Shown in pieces: positions 1-7,237 of a DNA stretch of 25,814 nt (its first letter is position 1; each line of letters begins with the position of its first letter). The DNA is from HGM04593 sp964485215 (lineage in GTDB: Bacteria > Bacteroidota > Bacteroidia > Bacteroidales > Bacteroidaceae): assembly GCA_964485215.1 (NCBI GenBank), contig CAZAIM010000018.1:1-25814 (forward strand), read 5' to 3'. Made by a program: the position numbers and the translations under genes. The notes under the pieces were generated by a model that did no database searches, was not told the DNA's origin, and saw only the letters and a list, made by a program, of their open reading frames with translations.

Positions 1-1
1 T

Positions 2-775
2 TATTTTCTATTGGGGCTTATGCTCGTTTTGTCTCCGACGCTGATTTCATGTAGTAAAGATGATGAGGAAACACAATGGGAAGAGCCTGTGATACCCAAT
101 AATCCAGGTGGTTCGGGAGAATCTAAAACTGGTTATCACAATGGTTACGAATACATTGACCTTGGCTTGCCAAGCGGTACCAAGTGGGCTACTTGCAATG
201 TAGGTGCTGATTCTCCTGAAGATTATGGTGGCTATTACGCTTGGGGTGAGACCACTGAATATGTTGCATCACACTACGATTGGGATGGTTATATTTGGTG
301 CCAGAATAGTATGGAGCGATTGACCAAATATAACAGAAATGAATACTTTGGCAAGGTTGATAATAAAACCACACTTGAGTTGCGCGACGATGCCGCATAT
401 AATGAAAGAGGCGGAAAATGGCGTATGCCAACAACCGAGGAGTGGAAAGAACTGCTTGAAGAGTGTGTTTTATATAATACAGAGGTTAACGGTGTTGCAG
501 GTAAAAAGGTAGTCGGACCTAATGGGAAAAGTATTTTCTTGCCCACAGCCGGCCTACTTGTAGGTGCTCCTTGGAATGAGAATGTTGGATATAATGGAAA
601 AGGTTGCGATGAAGGTTATTATTGGGGTAATTCATTGCTGCCATACGGGTATGGTTACTCTGACTATATTGCTTATGCTATAATGTTTGATGCTGATCCG
701 GGTACGTATTCTTCTTATTATGACATTGAACGTTGTCATGGAGCTTCGGTGCGTCCTGTAATTGGTGAAAACTAA
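2..775 (+). CDS. Surface lipoprotein with Fibrobacter-type paralogous domain, 5' end cut by window
   Basis: The frame is open from the first bases of the window and reads YFLLGLMLVLSPTLISC, so the true start lies just upstream. The second gene in this tandem carries the same signal peptide complete with MKKIH. The lipobox LISC is followed by SKDDEE, which resembles the acidic export signal that sends Bacteroidetes lipoproteins to the cell surface (family knowledge). A proline/glycine linker leads into one domain with the hallmarks GYEYIDLGLPSGTKWATCNVG, YYAWGETTE, KWRMPTTEEWKELL, IFLPTAG and a closing GASVRPV. These are typical of the Fib_succ_major (TIGR02145) family, whose function is unknown. 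Unlike its downstream paralog it lacks a C-terminal fibronectin-like domain. The body uses visibly AT-rich codons. Possible roles such as surface adhesion or glycan binding are inference only. Confidence 0.8.
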   Translation, partial: YFLLGLMLVLSPTLISCSKDDEETQWEEPVIPNNPGGSGESKTGYHNGYEYIDLGLPSGTKWATCNVGADSPEDYGGYYAWGETTEYVASHYDWDGYIWCQNSMERLTKYNRNEYFGKVDNKTTLELRDDAAYNERGGKWRMPTTEEWKELLEECVLYNTEVNGVAGKKVVGPNGKSIFLPTAGLLVGAPWNENVGYNGKGCDEGYYWGNSLLPYGYGYSDYIAYAIMFDADPGTYSSYYDIERCHGASVRPVIGEN

Positions 776-859
776 TACAATGCGAGTAGTTCAATTTTTA
801 TATCATCACAATAATAGAAACAGAAAATCATATTATAAACCGTATTATAAGCATCTACT

Positions 860-1936
860 ATGAAAAAGATTCATTATTTTCTATTGGGGCTTATGCTCGT
901 TTTGTCTCCGACGCTGATTTCATGTAGTGAAGATGATGATGAGAAACAATGGGGGGAATCTAAAACTGGTTATCACAATGGTTACGAATACATTGACCTT
1001 GGCCTGCCCAGCGGCCTCAAATGGGCCACCCACAATGTAGGCGCAAGCAGCCCCGAGGAATATGGCGATTACTACGCCTGGGGCGAAACCGAAGAAAAGA
1101 GCAATTATGATTGGAGTACCTACAAGTGGTACAAAGGCACTTCTAATTCAATGACAAAGTACTGTACTGATAGTTATTATGGCCGTGTCGATAACAAGAC
1201 CGTTCTTGAGCCTTCCGATGACGTTGCCCACATAAAGTGGGGCGGCAGCTGGCGCATGCCCACTAAGGAAGAGTTCCAAGAACTCATAGACAACTGCACC
1301 TGGAAGTGGACTACCTACAAAGGAACCAAGGGTTACAAAGTAACGAGCAAAAAGAACGGCAACAGCATCTTCCTGCCTGCTGCGGGCTACCGCTACGGTA
1401 CGGAGTTGATCCACAGAGGGTTGTTCGGTAGCTACAGGCCAAGTTCGTTGTACGTCGACCATTGCTCCGAAGCGTGGGAGTTGTACTTCGGTGGTGCTGA
1501 CTGCTGCTGGTTTGGTTTCTTACGCTACTACGGTTGCAGTGTGCGCCCTGTGGTGGAGTACAGTAGTAATGATGATGAAAATACCGGTAATGATGATAAT
1601 GAAAACGATGATTCCGGTGATAACCCTGGCGGTGGTTCATCGTCAAGCTACGAAAAACCGGATGTCGGTTTTTACGATTTTACAGCCACACGCACGTCGC
1701 TAAAAGTTCAATATAAGATATATAACAAAAGCGAGGCCGGCGTAACAAGTGCAAGAATTTATTATGGTACAAGCAGCAATCCAACTTCTTCCAAAAGTGC
1801 CACAGTCAGTGGAACATTGGCTACAGCCAATATTTCGGGTCTAAAGGCCGGTACTACTTACTATGTAAAATGTGTTGTAAAGGGAAAGGGAGGTACTACG
1901 ACTACATCGACAACACGTGTTACAACCAATTTCTGA
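860..1936 (+). CDS. Surface lipoprotein, Fibrobacter-type paralogous domain plus fibronectin-like C-terminus
   Basis: 358 residues. A type II signal peptide ends at C22 (lipobox LISC) and is followed by SEDDDE, a likely surface-export signal. Residues about 35-235 form a Fib_succ_major-type domain (YIDLGLPSGLKWATHNVG, YYAWGETEE, SWRMPTKEEFQELI, IFLPAAGYRYG, CSVRPVVEY). A low-complexity acidic Asn/Asp/Gly/Ser linker (about 236-263) joins it to a beta-rich C-terminal domain (about 264-358; VQYKIYNKSEAG, ARIYYGTSS, ISGLKAGTTYYVKCVV) that looks like fibronectin type III. The first ~150 bp are almost identical to the upstream paralog, then similarity drops and codons become GC-rich until the linker. 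It lies 84 bp after the first gene with no terminator seen between, so the two may be co-transcribed. Function is unknown; ligand binding at the surface is inference. Confidence 0.85.
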   Translation: MKKIHYFLLGLMLVLSPTLISCSEDDDEKQWGESKTGYHNGYEYIDLGLPSGLKWATHNVGASSPEEYGDYYAWGETEEKSNYDWSTYKWYKGTSNSMTKYCTDSYYGRVDNKTVLEPSDDVAHIKWGGSWRMPTKEEFQELIDNCTWKWTTYKGTKGYKVTSKKNGNSIFLPAAGYRYGTELIHRGLFGSYRPSSLYVDHCSEAWELYFGGADCCWFGFLRYYGCSVRPVVEYSSNDDENTGNDDNENDDSGDNPGGGSSSSYEKPDVGFYDFTATRTSLKVQYKIYNKSEAGVTSARIYYGTSSNPTSSKSATVSGTLATANISGLKAGTTYYVKCVVKGKGGTTTTSTTRVTTNF

Positions 1937-1970
1937 AAATCCAATTTCTTAAACTCAAAATTCTTTACTG

Positions 1971-2148
1971 ATGAAAAAATTACTTATTTGTTTGCTGTAG
2001 TTTTAGCAACGTCTTGTACAACTGTTAAGAAATTGCAATTCTTGAGGCTGTAAATAAATCTGATTGTACGGATTGTGTTCCTGCCAAGAATAAGAGTGGC
2101 GGTTGGAGCGTAATAACCGACTTCATCAAGAAATTGATTGGTAAGTAA
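1971..2148 (+). pseudogene. Remnant of a small lipoprotein gene with two frameshifts
   Basis: An ATG at 1971 begins MKKLLICLL and hits a stop at 1998. Moving to the next frame from about 1991 continues as FAVVLATSCTTVKKLQFL, a hydrophobic core with lipobox LATSC, and stops at 2051. A second frame change near 2044 continues as EAVNKSDCTDCVPAKNKSGG and on to WSVITDFIKKLIGK, ending at TAA 2146-2148. Joined, the pieces make a coherent lipoprotein of roughly 58 residues with a CxxC pair. Both shifts are explained by single-base losses. I do not recognise a family. It sits between the tandem lipoproteins and a terminator and was probably part of the same locus. Sequencing error is an alternative explanation. 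Confidence 0.6.
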
Positions 2149-2163
2149 ATAGAATAATTTTCC

Positions 2164-2205
2164 AAACTGTCGTGCGCACTTTGTTCTGCACACGACAGTT
2201 TTTTT
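2164..2205 (+). terminator. Intrinsic terminator closing the lipoprotein cluster
   Basis: The arm AAACTGTCGTGCGCA is matched by TGCACACGACAGTTT with one C/A mismatch, loop CTTTGTTC, and a run of seven T at 2199-2205. It lies just after the lipoprotein remnant and before the U32 gene. Confidence 0.8.
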
Positions 2206-2206
2206 G

Positions 2207-2214
2207 TATCTTCG
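2207..2214 (+). promoter_or_regulatory. Possible -7 promoter element for the U32 gene
   Basis: TATCTTCG matches the Bacteroidetes -7 consensus TAnnTTTG at all but one position and lies 28 bp before the ATG at 2243, directly after the terminator. A TTTG at 2180-2183 is 23 bp upstream, slightly too far for the usual -33 spacing, so support is partial. Confidence 0.35.
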
Positions 2215-2242
2215 CGCTTGGAACAGACAGTAATACAGTGTT

Positions 2243-4066
2243 ATGCAGAAACAACCTCGTAAAATAGAGCTTCTTGCCCCGGCAAAAGATTATGAAACAG
2301 GCATTGCTGCCATTAACCATGGTGCAGATGCTGTCTACATTGGTGCAGCACAGTTCGGGGCACGGCAGGCAGCAGGCAATTCTGTTGAGGATATTGCACG
2401 GCTTGTCGATTATGCGCACATCTTCGGTGTAAAGGTTTATGTTACGCTGAATACCATCATATATGAGGACGAGACCGCTGCGGTTGAGAAACTTGTTGGG
2501 GAATTATATGAAGCAGGGGTGGATGCTCTTATTGTGCAGGATATGGGATTGTTGAAAATGAATATTCCTCCCATTCCGTTGCACGCGAGCACACAGATGG
2601 ATAACCGCTCGGTTGCAAAGGCCGATTTCCTTACAAGGTTAGGGTTTCCGCGTGTAGTGCTTGCGCGTGAACTGTCGCTTGCTGAGATTGAAGAGATACA
2701 CAAAGCGGTTCCCGACACTGAACTCGAGGTATTCGTACACGGTGCGCTGTGTGTGAGCTACAGTGGGCAGTGTTATGCGTCGCAGCATTGCTTCGGGCGA
2801 AGTGCGAACCGTGGTGCATGTGCGCAGTTCTGCCGCCTGGCATTTGACCTTGTCGACTCGGAGGGTACAGAAGTTGTGCACGACAAGCATCTGCTGTCAC
2901 TCAAGGATATGAACCGCAGTACATATCTTGAGGAGATGCTTGATGCCGGTGTATCTTCCTTTAAAATTGAAGGCAGGCTGAAGGATGTGTCGTATGTAAA
3001 GAATGTCACTGCCTACTATAGGGTCGGGCTTGATGCTATAATGGCGCGAAGGCATGAATATGTACGTTCGTCATTCGGTAAGTCGGTACCGAATTTCATA
3101 CCTGCTCCCGAGAAGAGTTTCAATCGTGGATTTACCGATTACCTTCTTAACGGAAAGAAGGATGGCATTACATCCTTCGACACTCCAAAATCTAAAGGCG
3201 AGTATGTGGGAAGGGTGAAGTTTGTTTCAAGGAACTATTTCACTGTTACCGGCGGTGTTTTCAGTAATGGCGATGGTGCATGCTTTGTTGCTGCGAACGG
3301 CAAGCTGTGCGGTTTCCGCATAAATAAGGTGGAGGGGAACAGGGTTTTCCCACAGACGATGCCTCCGGTTGAGAGTGGCGATGAACTGTATCGCAACTAT
3401 GACTGCGGCTTCGAGAGAGAGTTGCTGCGTCCCGACAATCCACGTCGTCTCGCGCTTTCGCTAAGCTTTGGCGAGAGCAAGTTCGGGTTCCGCATGCATG
3501 CAAAGGATGAAAGCGGTGTAGAATGTACTCTTGATGTGCCGATGAAAAAGGAGAAGGCACGTTCGGCACAACACGAAAACATCAAGGCTCAGCTGAGCAA
3601 GTGGGGGAATACTCCATTTGAGGTTCAGAAGGTAGATGTGGAGCTGTGGGATGAATGGTTTATACCTTCGTCGCAGCTTGCCGAAATGCGCAGGTCGCTT
3701 TGCGGAATGCTCATTGAGGAACATTCACGAACCTATAGGCGTGAGAGTATGACCCTGAAAGGGGGTGGAGTGAGGTACCTTACCGATGAGCTCGACTATC
3801 GCGGAAATGTTGCCAACAGTTATGCACGAAGTTTCTATGGAAGCTGTTCTGTTGATAAAGTTGCCCCAGCCTTTGAACTGGAGCAACCTGCAGGGGCGGT
3901 GCTTATGTTTTGCCGACATTGCATAAAATATAGTTTGGGGTGGTGCACAAAGAGTGGCGGAAAGCATCAGTATAAAGAACCGTTCTACCTCGTCTCGGGC
4001 GACGGCAAACGTTTCAGGCTTGCTTTCAACTGCAAGGATTGCATAATGGAAGTTTCTGCGGAGTGA
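2243..4066 (+). CDS. U32-family protein (RlhA/TrhP-type RNA hydroxylation)
   Basis: 607 residues. The N-terminal half is a U32 barrel: KIELLAPAKDYETGIAAINH, ADAVYIGA, FGVKVYVTLNT, VQDMGLL, IPLHASTQMD. The family signature is E162-V-F-V-H-G-A-L-C170-x6-C177, followed by C183, C193 and C197. In characterised members, conserved cysteines in this region hold an iron-sulfur cluster (family knowledge). The middle (about 300-480) fits the collagenase-like DUF3656 extension. The last ~55 residues hold a second cysteine group, C557-xx-C560, C568, and C597-xx-C600. E. coli RlhA hydroxylates 23S rRNA and TrhP acts on tRNA; which substrate applies here cannot be read from the sequence. The gene is monocistronic, preceded by a terminator and convergent with the repair operon. 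The older label 'collagenase-like peptidase' is probably misleading. Confidence 0.85.
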   Translation: MQKQPRKIELLAPAKDYETGIAAINHGADAVYIGAAQFGARQAAGNSVEDIARLVDYAHIFGVKVYVTLNTIIYEDETAAVEKLVGELYEAGVDALIVQDMGLLKMNIPPIPLHASTQMDNRSVAKADFLTRLGFPRVVLARELSLAEIEEIHKAVPDTELEVFVHGALCVSYSGQCYASQHCFGRSANRGACAQFCRLAFDLVDSEGTEVVHDKHLLSLKDMNRSTYLEEMLDAGVSSFKIEGRLKDVSYVKNVTAYYRVGLDAIMARRHEYVRSSFGKSVPNFIPAPEKSFNRGFTDYLLNGKKDGITSFDTPKSKGEYVGRVKFVSRNYFTVTGGVFSNGDGACFVAANGKLCGFRINKVEGNRVFPQTMPPVESGDELYRNYDCGFERELLRPDNPRRLALSLSFGESKFGFRMHAKDESGVECTLDVPMKKEKARSAQHENIKAQLSKWGNTPFEVQKVDVELWDEWFIPSSQLAEMRRSLCGMLIEEHSRTYRRESMTLKGGGVRYLTDELDYRGNVANSYARSFYGSCSVDKVAPAFELEQPAGAVLMFCRHCIKYSLGWCTKSGGKHQYKEPFYLVSGDGKRFRLAFNCKDCIMEVSAE

Positions 4067-4106
4067 AAAAAGCAAATGCCACGCCTTAGGGGAACGACGT
4101 GGCATT
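4066..4106 (-). terminator. Intrinsic terminator of the structured RNA / addB transcript
   Basis: A 9-bp perfect stem AATGCCACG/CGTGGCATT with a 14-nt loop is followed on the minus strand by TGCTTTTTT. The T-run overlaps the stop codon of the convergent U32 gene by one base. Confidence 0.75.
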
Positions 4107-4170
4107 CTGTCCGAGTAAACGCTTTTACCCGTTCGGGTACCGACCTTCACAGGCGGGTACTTCCGGAAAA
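4066..4170 (-). ncRNA. Candidate structured small RNA with its own terminator
   Basis: Read on the minus strand, 4167-4164 (TCCG) pairs with 4113-4110 (CGGA) and encloses several hairpins. H1 (4160-4137) has stem GTACC/GGTAC, one C/C mismatch, a G-U pair, CCT/AGG and a GUGA (GNRA) tetraloop. A short CC-GAAC-GG hairpin follows at 4136-4129. H3 (4128-4115) is GTAAA-AGCG-TTTAC. Downstream comes a terminator: AATGCCACG/CGTGGCATT (4106-4098 with 4083-4075), then TGC and six T (4071-4066). An alternative stem TACCC-GAAC-GGGTA competes with the base of H1. The GNRA loop and the U-tract both favour the minus strand. It could be an independent sRNA between convergent genes or a structured 3' UTR of addB. 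I do not recognise the family. Confidence 0.5.
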
Positions 4171-4199
4171 ATCTATTACTATGAAAAACACATATATGT

Positions 4200-4225
4200 A
4201 ACAACCCTCTTGTAGGGTTTGTTTT
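4200..4225 (+). terminator. Weak hairpin between convergent genes
   Basis: AACAACCCT pairs with AGGGTTTGTT (one bulged base) around loop CTTGT and runs into TTTGTTTTG on the plus strand. It may end read-through from the U32 gene. On the minus strand it has no U-tract. Confidence 0.4.
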
Positions 4226-4279
4226 GATGTATGTGTTAAACTATGTTATAATCTATTCATGCGGTTTATTAACAGGTTC

Positions 4280-7237
4280 TTATTTGCCGCAGATTCTACG
4301 GTAATCGCAATATTCGCAGTTCTCTTCATTGCAAGCCGTCCCAAACGGTGTGTTCACATCGAAGATTTCCTTCAGTACTGCATCGAACCTTTGCATATAT
4401 TCATCTTTTATTGTACTTATGTCTGTTACCGGTGACTTCAGCACGTCTACGATGAAATTTTTGCGGTCGGTATTCTCGGGAGCCTGCACATAGAGCAACG
4501 AGGGGGAGATTTTTCTTGCAGCCTGTGCCTTTACCTGGCCTACCCACCTGAAGTCCCCTTTTCCTACAGGTTCCTTGCCTCCAATCAGTTCATCGAGAAT
4601 AATGGAGTAGAGGAATGCTTGCAGGCGGTTTCCGGCCGACTGTATCTCGCCGGCGAAAATATTCTCAATGGAAGTCTTGGTTTCATTATTTATGCGGCCG
4701 GTCTTGTAATCGACAATATTTATAGTGTCGCCCTTTATGTCTACACGGTCAATTGTTCCGCCGAGTGAAGTCTCAATGCTCTCGCCGTTGACATTGATTG
4801 TATAAGGCATAGCAATATCCCTTTCTCCTCCTATGTATCTGAAGGGGGCGTAGCAGGAATCAATCTTAATCAATTTGAGCAGGAAATGGTGCAACACGCC
4901 ACGGTTTATGTATTGTTCGCCGTTATATTCGACCTTGTTGCCTTGGAAGAATTCGGTAGAGAAGGCATCGTCGACAAATTTATACAGCAGCGCGTCATTC
5001 TTTATGTATGGTTCAAGCGTCTCTTTGTATATTGTACCATTACCTTGGATAGATAGCTTTGAGTAGAGCTCATCGGCTGCCTTGTGGAATATGGTTCCAA
5101 AGTCATTGAGCTGAACCTCATCATTTATTTCGCTGCTCTTCTTTATTCCAAGGATATAGTAGTAAAAGAAACTCAAGCCGCATTTCAGGTATCGGTTTAC
5201 GGCAGAAGGGGTGATTGGTTTTGCATTCTCGTTCACGCTCCGGTCGAAACGCTCTCTGAGCTTTTGCATCATATCTGGGTTCTTGGCTATGCTTCCCATA
5301 ACGATAGCCTTGTTCCCTTGGTTTGAACTCAGTGCCAGATGCTTTATGTCATATAGTCCGCTACCAAGCAATTGCAGTATGTAGCGTGAACACTCTCCTC
5401 TATGTTTACTCTCGGATGAATTGTTGTATACAAGGGTTACATTCCCGGCACGCTGCAGCAGACGGTAGAAACAATAGGCGTAGATTGAATCGCGATGTTC
5501 GCTGAGTGTAAGGCCGAATGCACGGCGCAGATTATAGGGTATATAGGAGTTTTCGCGGCTTTTTTTGGGAATGTTGCCTTCGTTTACACCAAGCAGAATG
5601 ACATTCTTGAAGTCGAGGTTACGTGTCTCAAGAAGACCCATAATCTGTAATCCCATTATCGGTTCTCCATGGAATGGCAGTGACTGCATTGTGAGAATCC
5701 TTACAAGCAACTTGCCCAGTGTGTGCTGTTCAAGTTGCAGTTCTCCTGTGTCGACAAGGTTTGCCAGCCGTTGAACCTGAGTATAGACTTTGTATATTGC
5801 CTCGCAGAAAAGCTTTTCGTAGAGTTCCATGCTCTCGCGCTTCTTGTCTGAGTATTCATCGGCAATCTTCCTTATTATAACAAGCATATTGTCGAGCCAC
5901 TCTTTGTTGTCGTTGCTGCGGGCAAAGAGGAGCGAAAGGAAATCGTCCTTTGCCAGGGTTTCCTGCTTGGGAAAGAATTTCTTTTCCTTGTGCAGCGTGT
6001 CGCGAAGCGTTATTGCATTATTGCTGCAACGCACGACATAGGGGTGATTGAGTATTTCGCCGACGAACGAGAGAATGTAGCAGTTGTGTCTCGCGCTCCA
6101 ACCGCGTGTGTTCAGTTCCAGAATCTGCTTGATGAGGGTGAATATCGGGGTGTGTGAGACAGGGAATCCCATTGTCACGTTCATATGCTTCAATTTATGG
6201 CCGTTGACAACAGGCGGTATTGTGTGCAGCACCGGTTCCAGCATCGTCTCGTCGCATAGGACGACTGCGGTGTCAATCTCTTCTTTTCCAAGGTTTTCGT
6301 TAAGCCAGGTAGAGAGGTATCGTGTTTCAATGCTTTCGTTTCCGGCCTCTATGACAGTGATATTCTTGTCGTTGCTCAATTCGTTGAAACAGAAACCTTT
6401 CAAGGCATTCGGAAAAAGTTCGAGATTCTTTCGCATAAAGTGTCCGGCTTCGTGTCTCCTGTTGCCAGTGTAGTGGGTGTCATAGTCCCAATAGAAGAGT
6501 GCTTTTTTTCTTTTGTCGATGATTTCGAACATACGCCTTTCGACATCGTTCAGTGCATTGAAACCTACAAAGGCATACATGTCGAACTCCAAGGATATGT
6601 TGTCGCTGTTTTCTATGACATCGCGGTAGAGCATTCCCTCGTATGCCTGCGAACTCGCTCTAAGGGAGTTCTTGAAATTGCTGTAGATTGTATATAGACG
6701 CTCCCAAATCTCTACAAAATTCTGTTTAAGCTCGCTCTTCTCCTCGGCCTTGAAATTCTTGAAGAACTGTTCTATGGATTTTGCCTGTTCGGGGGTGAGA
6801 GTTCCCTTTGCCGTTCCCATTTCGCGCAGTTCCTTTATGTTTGCAAACAATTGCTTCGCATTGGCAAGATGCTTGTCAACATCGTCAAAATCCCTTAGCA
6901 GCATCTCGCCCCAATAATAGAAACTGTCGAGTGTCTCTATGCTTTTTTCGTACTCTTCGGGGCTTTCATCGGCTCTTTGAGAGCGTACATATTCCTTATA
7001 GAGTTTGCTGACAAGCAGCAACGGGTCACATATGGCAAGGTTGCTGTTCTTCTGGAACAGTTCCCCTATGGTCATGTAACGTGGGCTCCACATTGCCTTG
7101 CCGCCACTCTTTTCCAAAAGATATTTGCTGAAAAAGAGGCTTGCACGCTTATTCGGGAACACTACGGCAACATCCTCCAGTCTGCCGTTGAATTTTTCGT
7201 ATATGTCGTCTGCTACAAGTTTTAAAAAAGGTGTCAT
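4280..7237 (-). CDS. addB: AddB-like subunit of a RecBCD/AddAB-type nuclease-helicase
   Basis: 985 residues. The N-terminus (DVAVVFPNKRASLFFSKYLL) aligns in position with the ATP-binding start of AddB proteins but lacks a Walker A loop, so this subunit is probably not an active motor. The C-terminus carries a RecB-type PD-(D/E)xK nuclease: GGTIDRVD (D830), VDYKTG (D843, K845) and the downstream LQAFLY (QxxxY) motif. Four cysteines, C686 (NRYLKCGLSFFYYY) and C974-xx-C977-x5-C983, match the AddB iron-sulfur 'staple' that closes the nuclease domain (family knowledge). With AddA it would resect double-strand ends for RecA. The ATG overlaps the stop of the upstream addA by 4 bp (ATGA), so translation is likely coupled. 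It is the last gene of the sbcD-sbcC-addA-addB operon. Confidence 0.85.
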   Translation of the reverse strand: MTPFLKLVADDIYEKFNGRLEDVAVVFPNKRASLFFSKYLLEKSGGKAMWSPRYMTIGELFQKNSNLAICDPLLLVSKLYKEYVRSQRADESPEEYEKSIETLDSFYYWGEMLLRDFDDVDKHLANAKQLFANIKELREMGTAKGTLTPEQAKSIEQFFKNFKAEEKSELKQNFVEIWERLYTIYSNFKNSLRASSQAYEGMLYRDVIENSDNISLEFDMYAFVGFNALNDVERRMFEIIDKRKKALFYWDYDTHYTGNRRHEAGHFMRKNLELFPNALKGFCFNELSNDKNITVIEAGNESIETRYLSTWLNENLGKEEIDTAVVLCDETMLEPVLHTIPPVVNGHKLKHMNVTMGFPVSHTPIFTLIKQILELNTRGWSARHNCYILSFVGEILNHPYVVRCSNNAITLRDTLHKEKKFFPKQETLAKDDFLSLLFARSNDNKEWLDNMLVIIRKIADEYSDKKRESMELYEKLFCEAIYKVYTQVQRLANLVDTGELQLEQHTLGKLLVRILTMQSLPFHGEPIMGLQIMGLLETRNLDFKNVILLGVNEGNIPKKSRENSYIPYNLRRAFGLTLSEHRDSIYAYCFYRLLQRAGNVTLVYNNSSESKHRGECSRYILQLLGSGLYDIKHLALSSNQGNKAIVMGSIAKNPDMMQKLRERFDRSVNENAKPITPSAVNRYLKCGLSFFYYYILGIKKSSEINDEVQLNDFGTIFHKAADELYSKLSIQGNGTIYKETLEPYIKNDALLYKFVDDAFSTEFFQGNKVEYNGEQYINRGVLHHFLLKLIKIDSCYAPFRYIGGERDIAMPYTINVNGESIETSLGGTIDRVDIKGDTINIVDYKTGRINNETKTSIENIFAGEIQSAGNRLQAFLYSIILDELIGGKEPVGKGDFRWVGQVKAQAARKISPSLLYVQAPENTDRKNFIVDVLKSPVTDISTIKDEYMQRFDAVLKEIFDVNTPFGTACNEENCEYCDYRRICGK

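Noticed and set aside
1561..1660. GAT/AAT-rich tract in the second lipoprotein as a tandem repeat
   Set aside because: It is a degenerate Asp/Asn/Gly/Ser linker without a regular repeat unit.
4181..4201. Tiny plus-strand ORF MKNTYM followed by a hairpin (leader-peptide-like)
   Set aside because: No gene lies downstream on the plus strand for it to control, and the codons show no amino-acid run.
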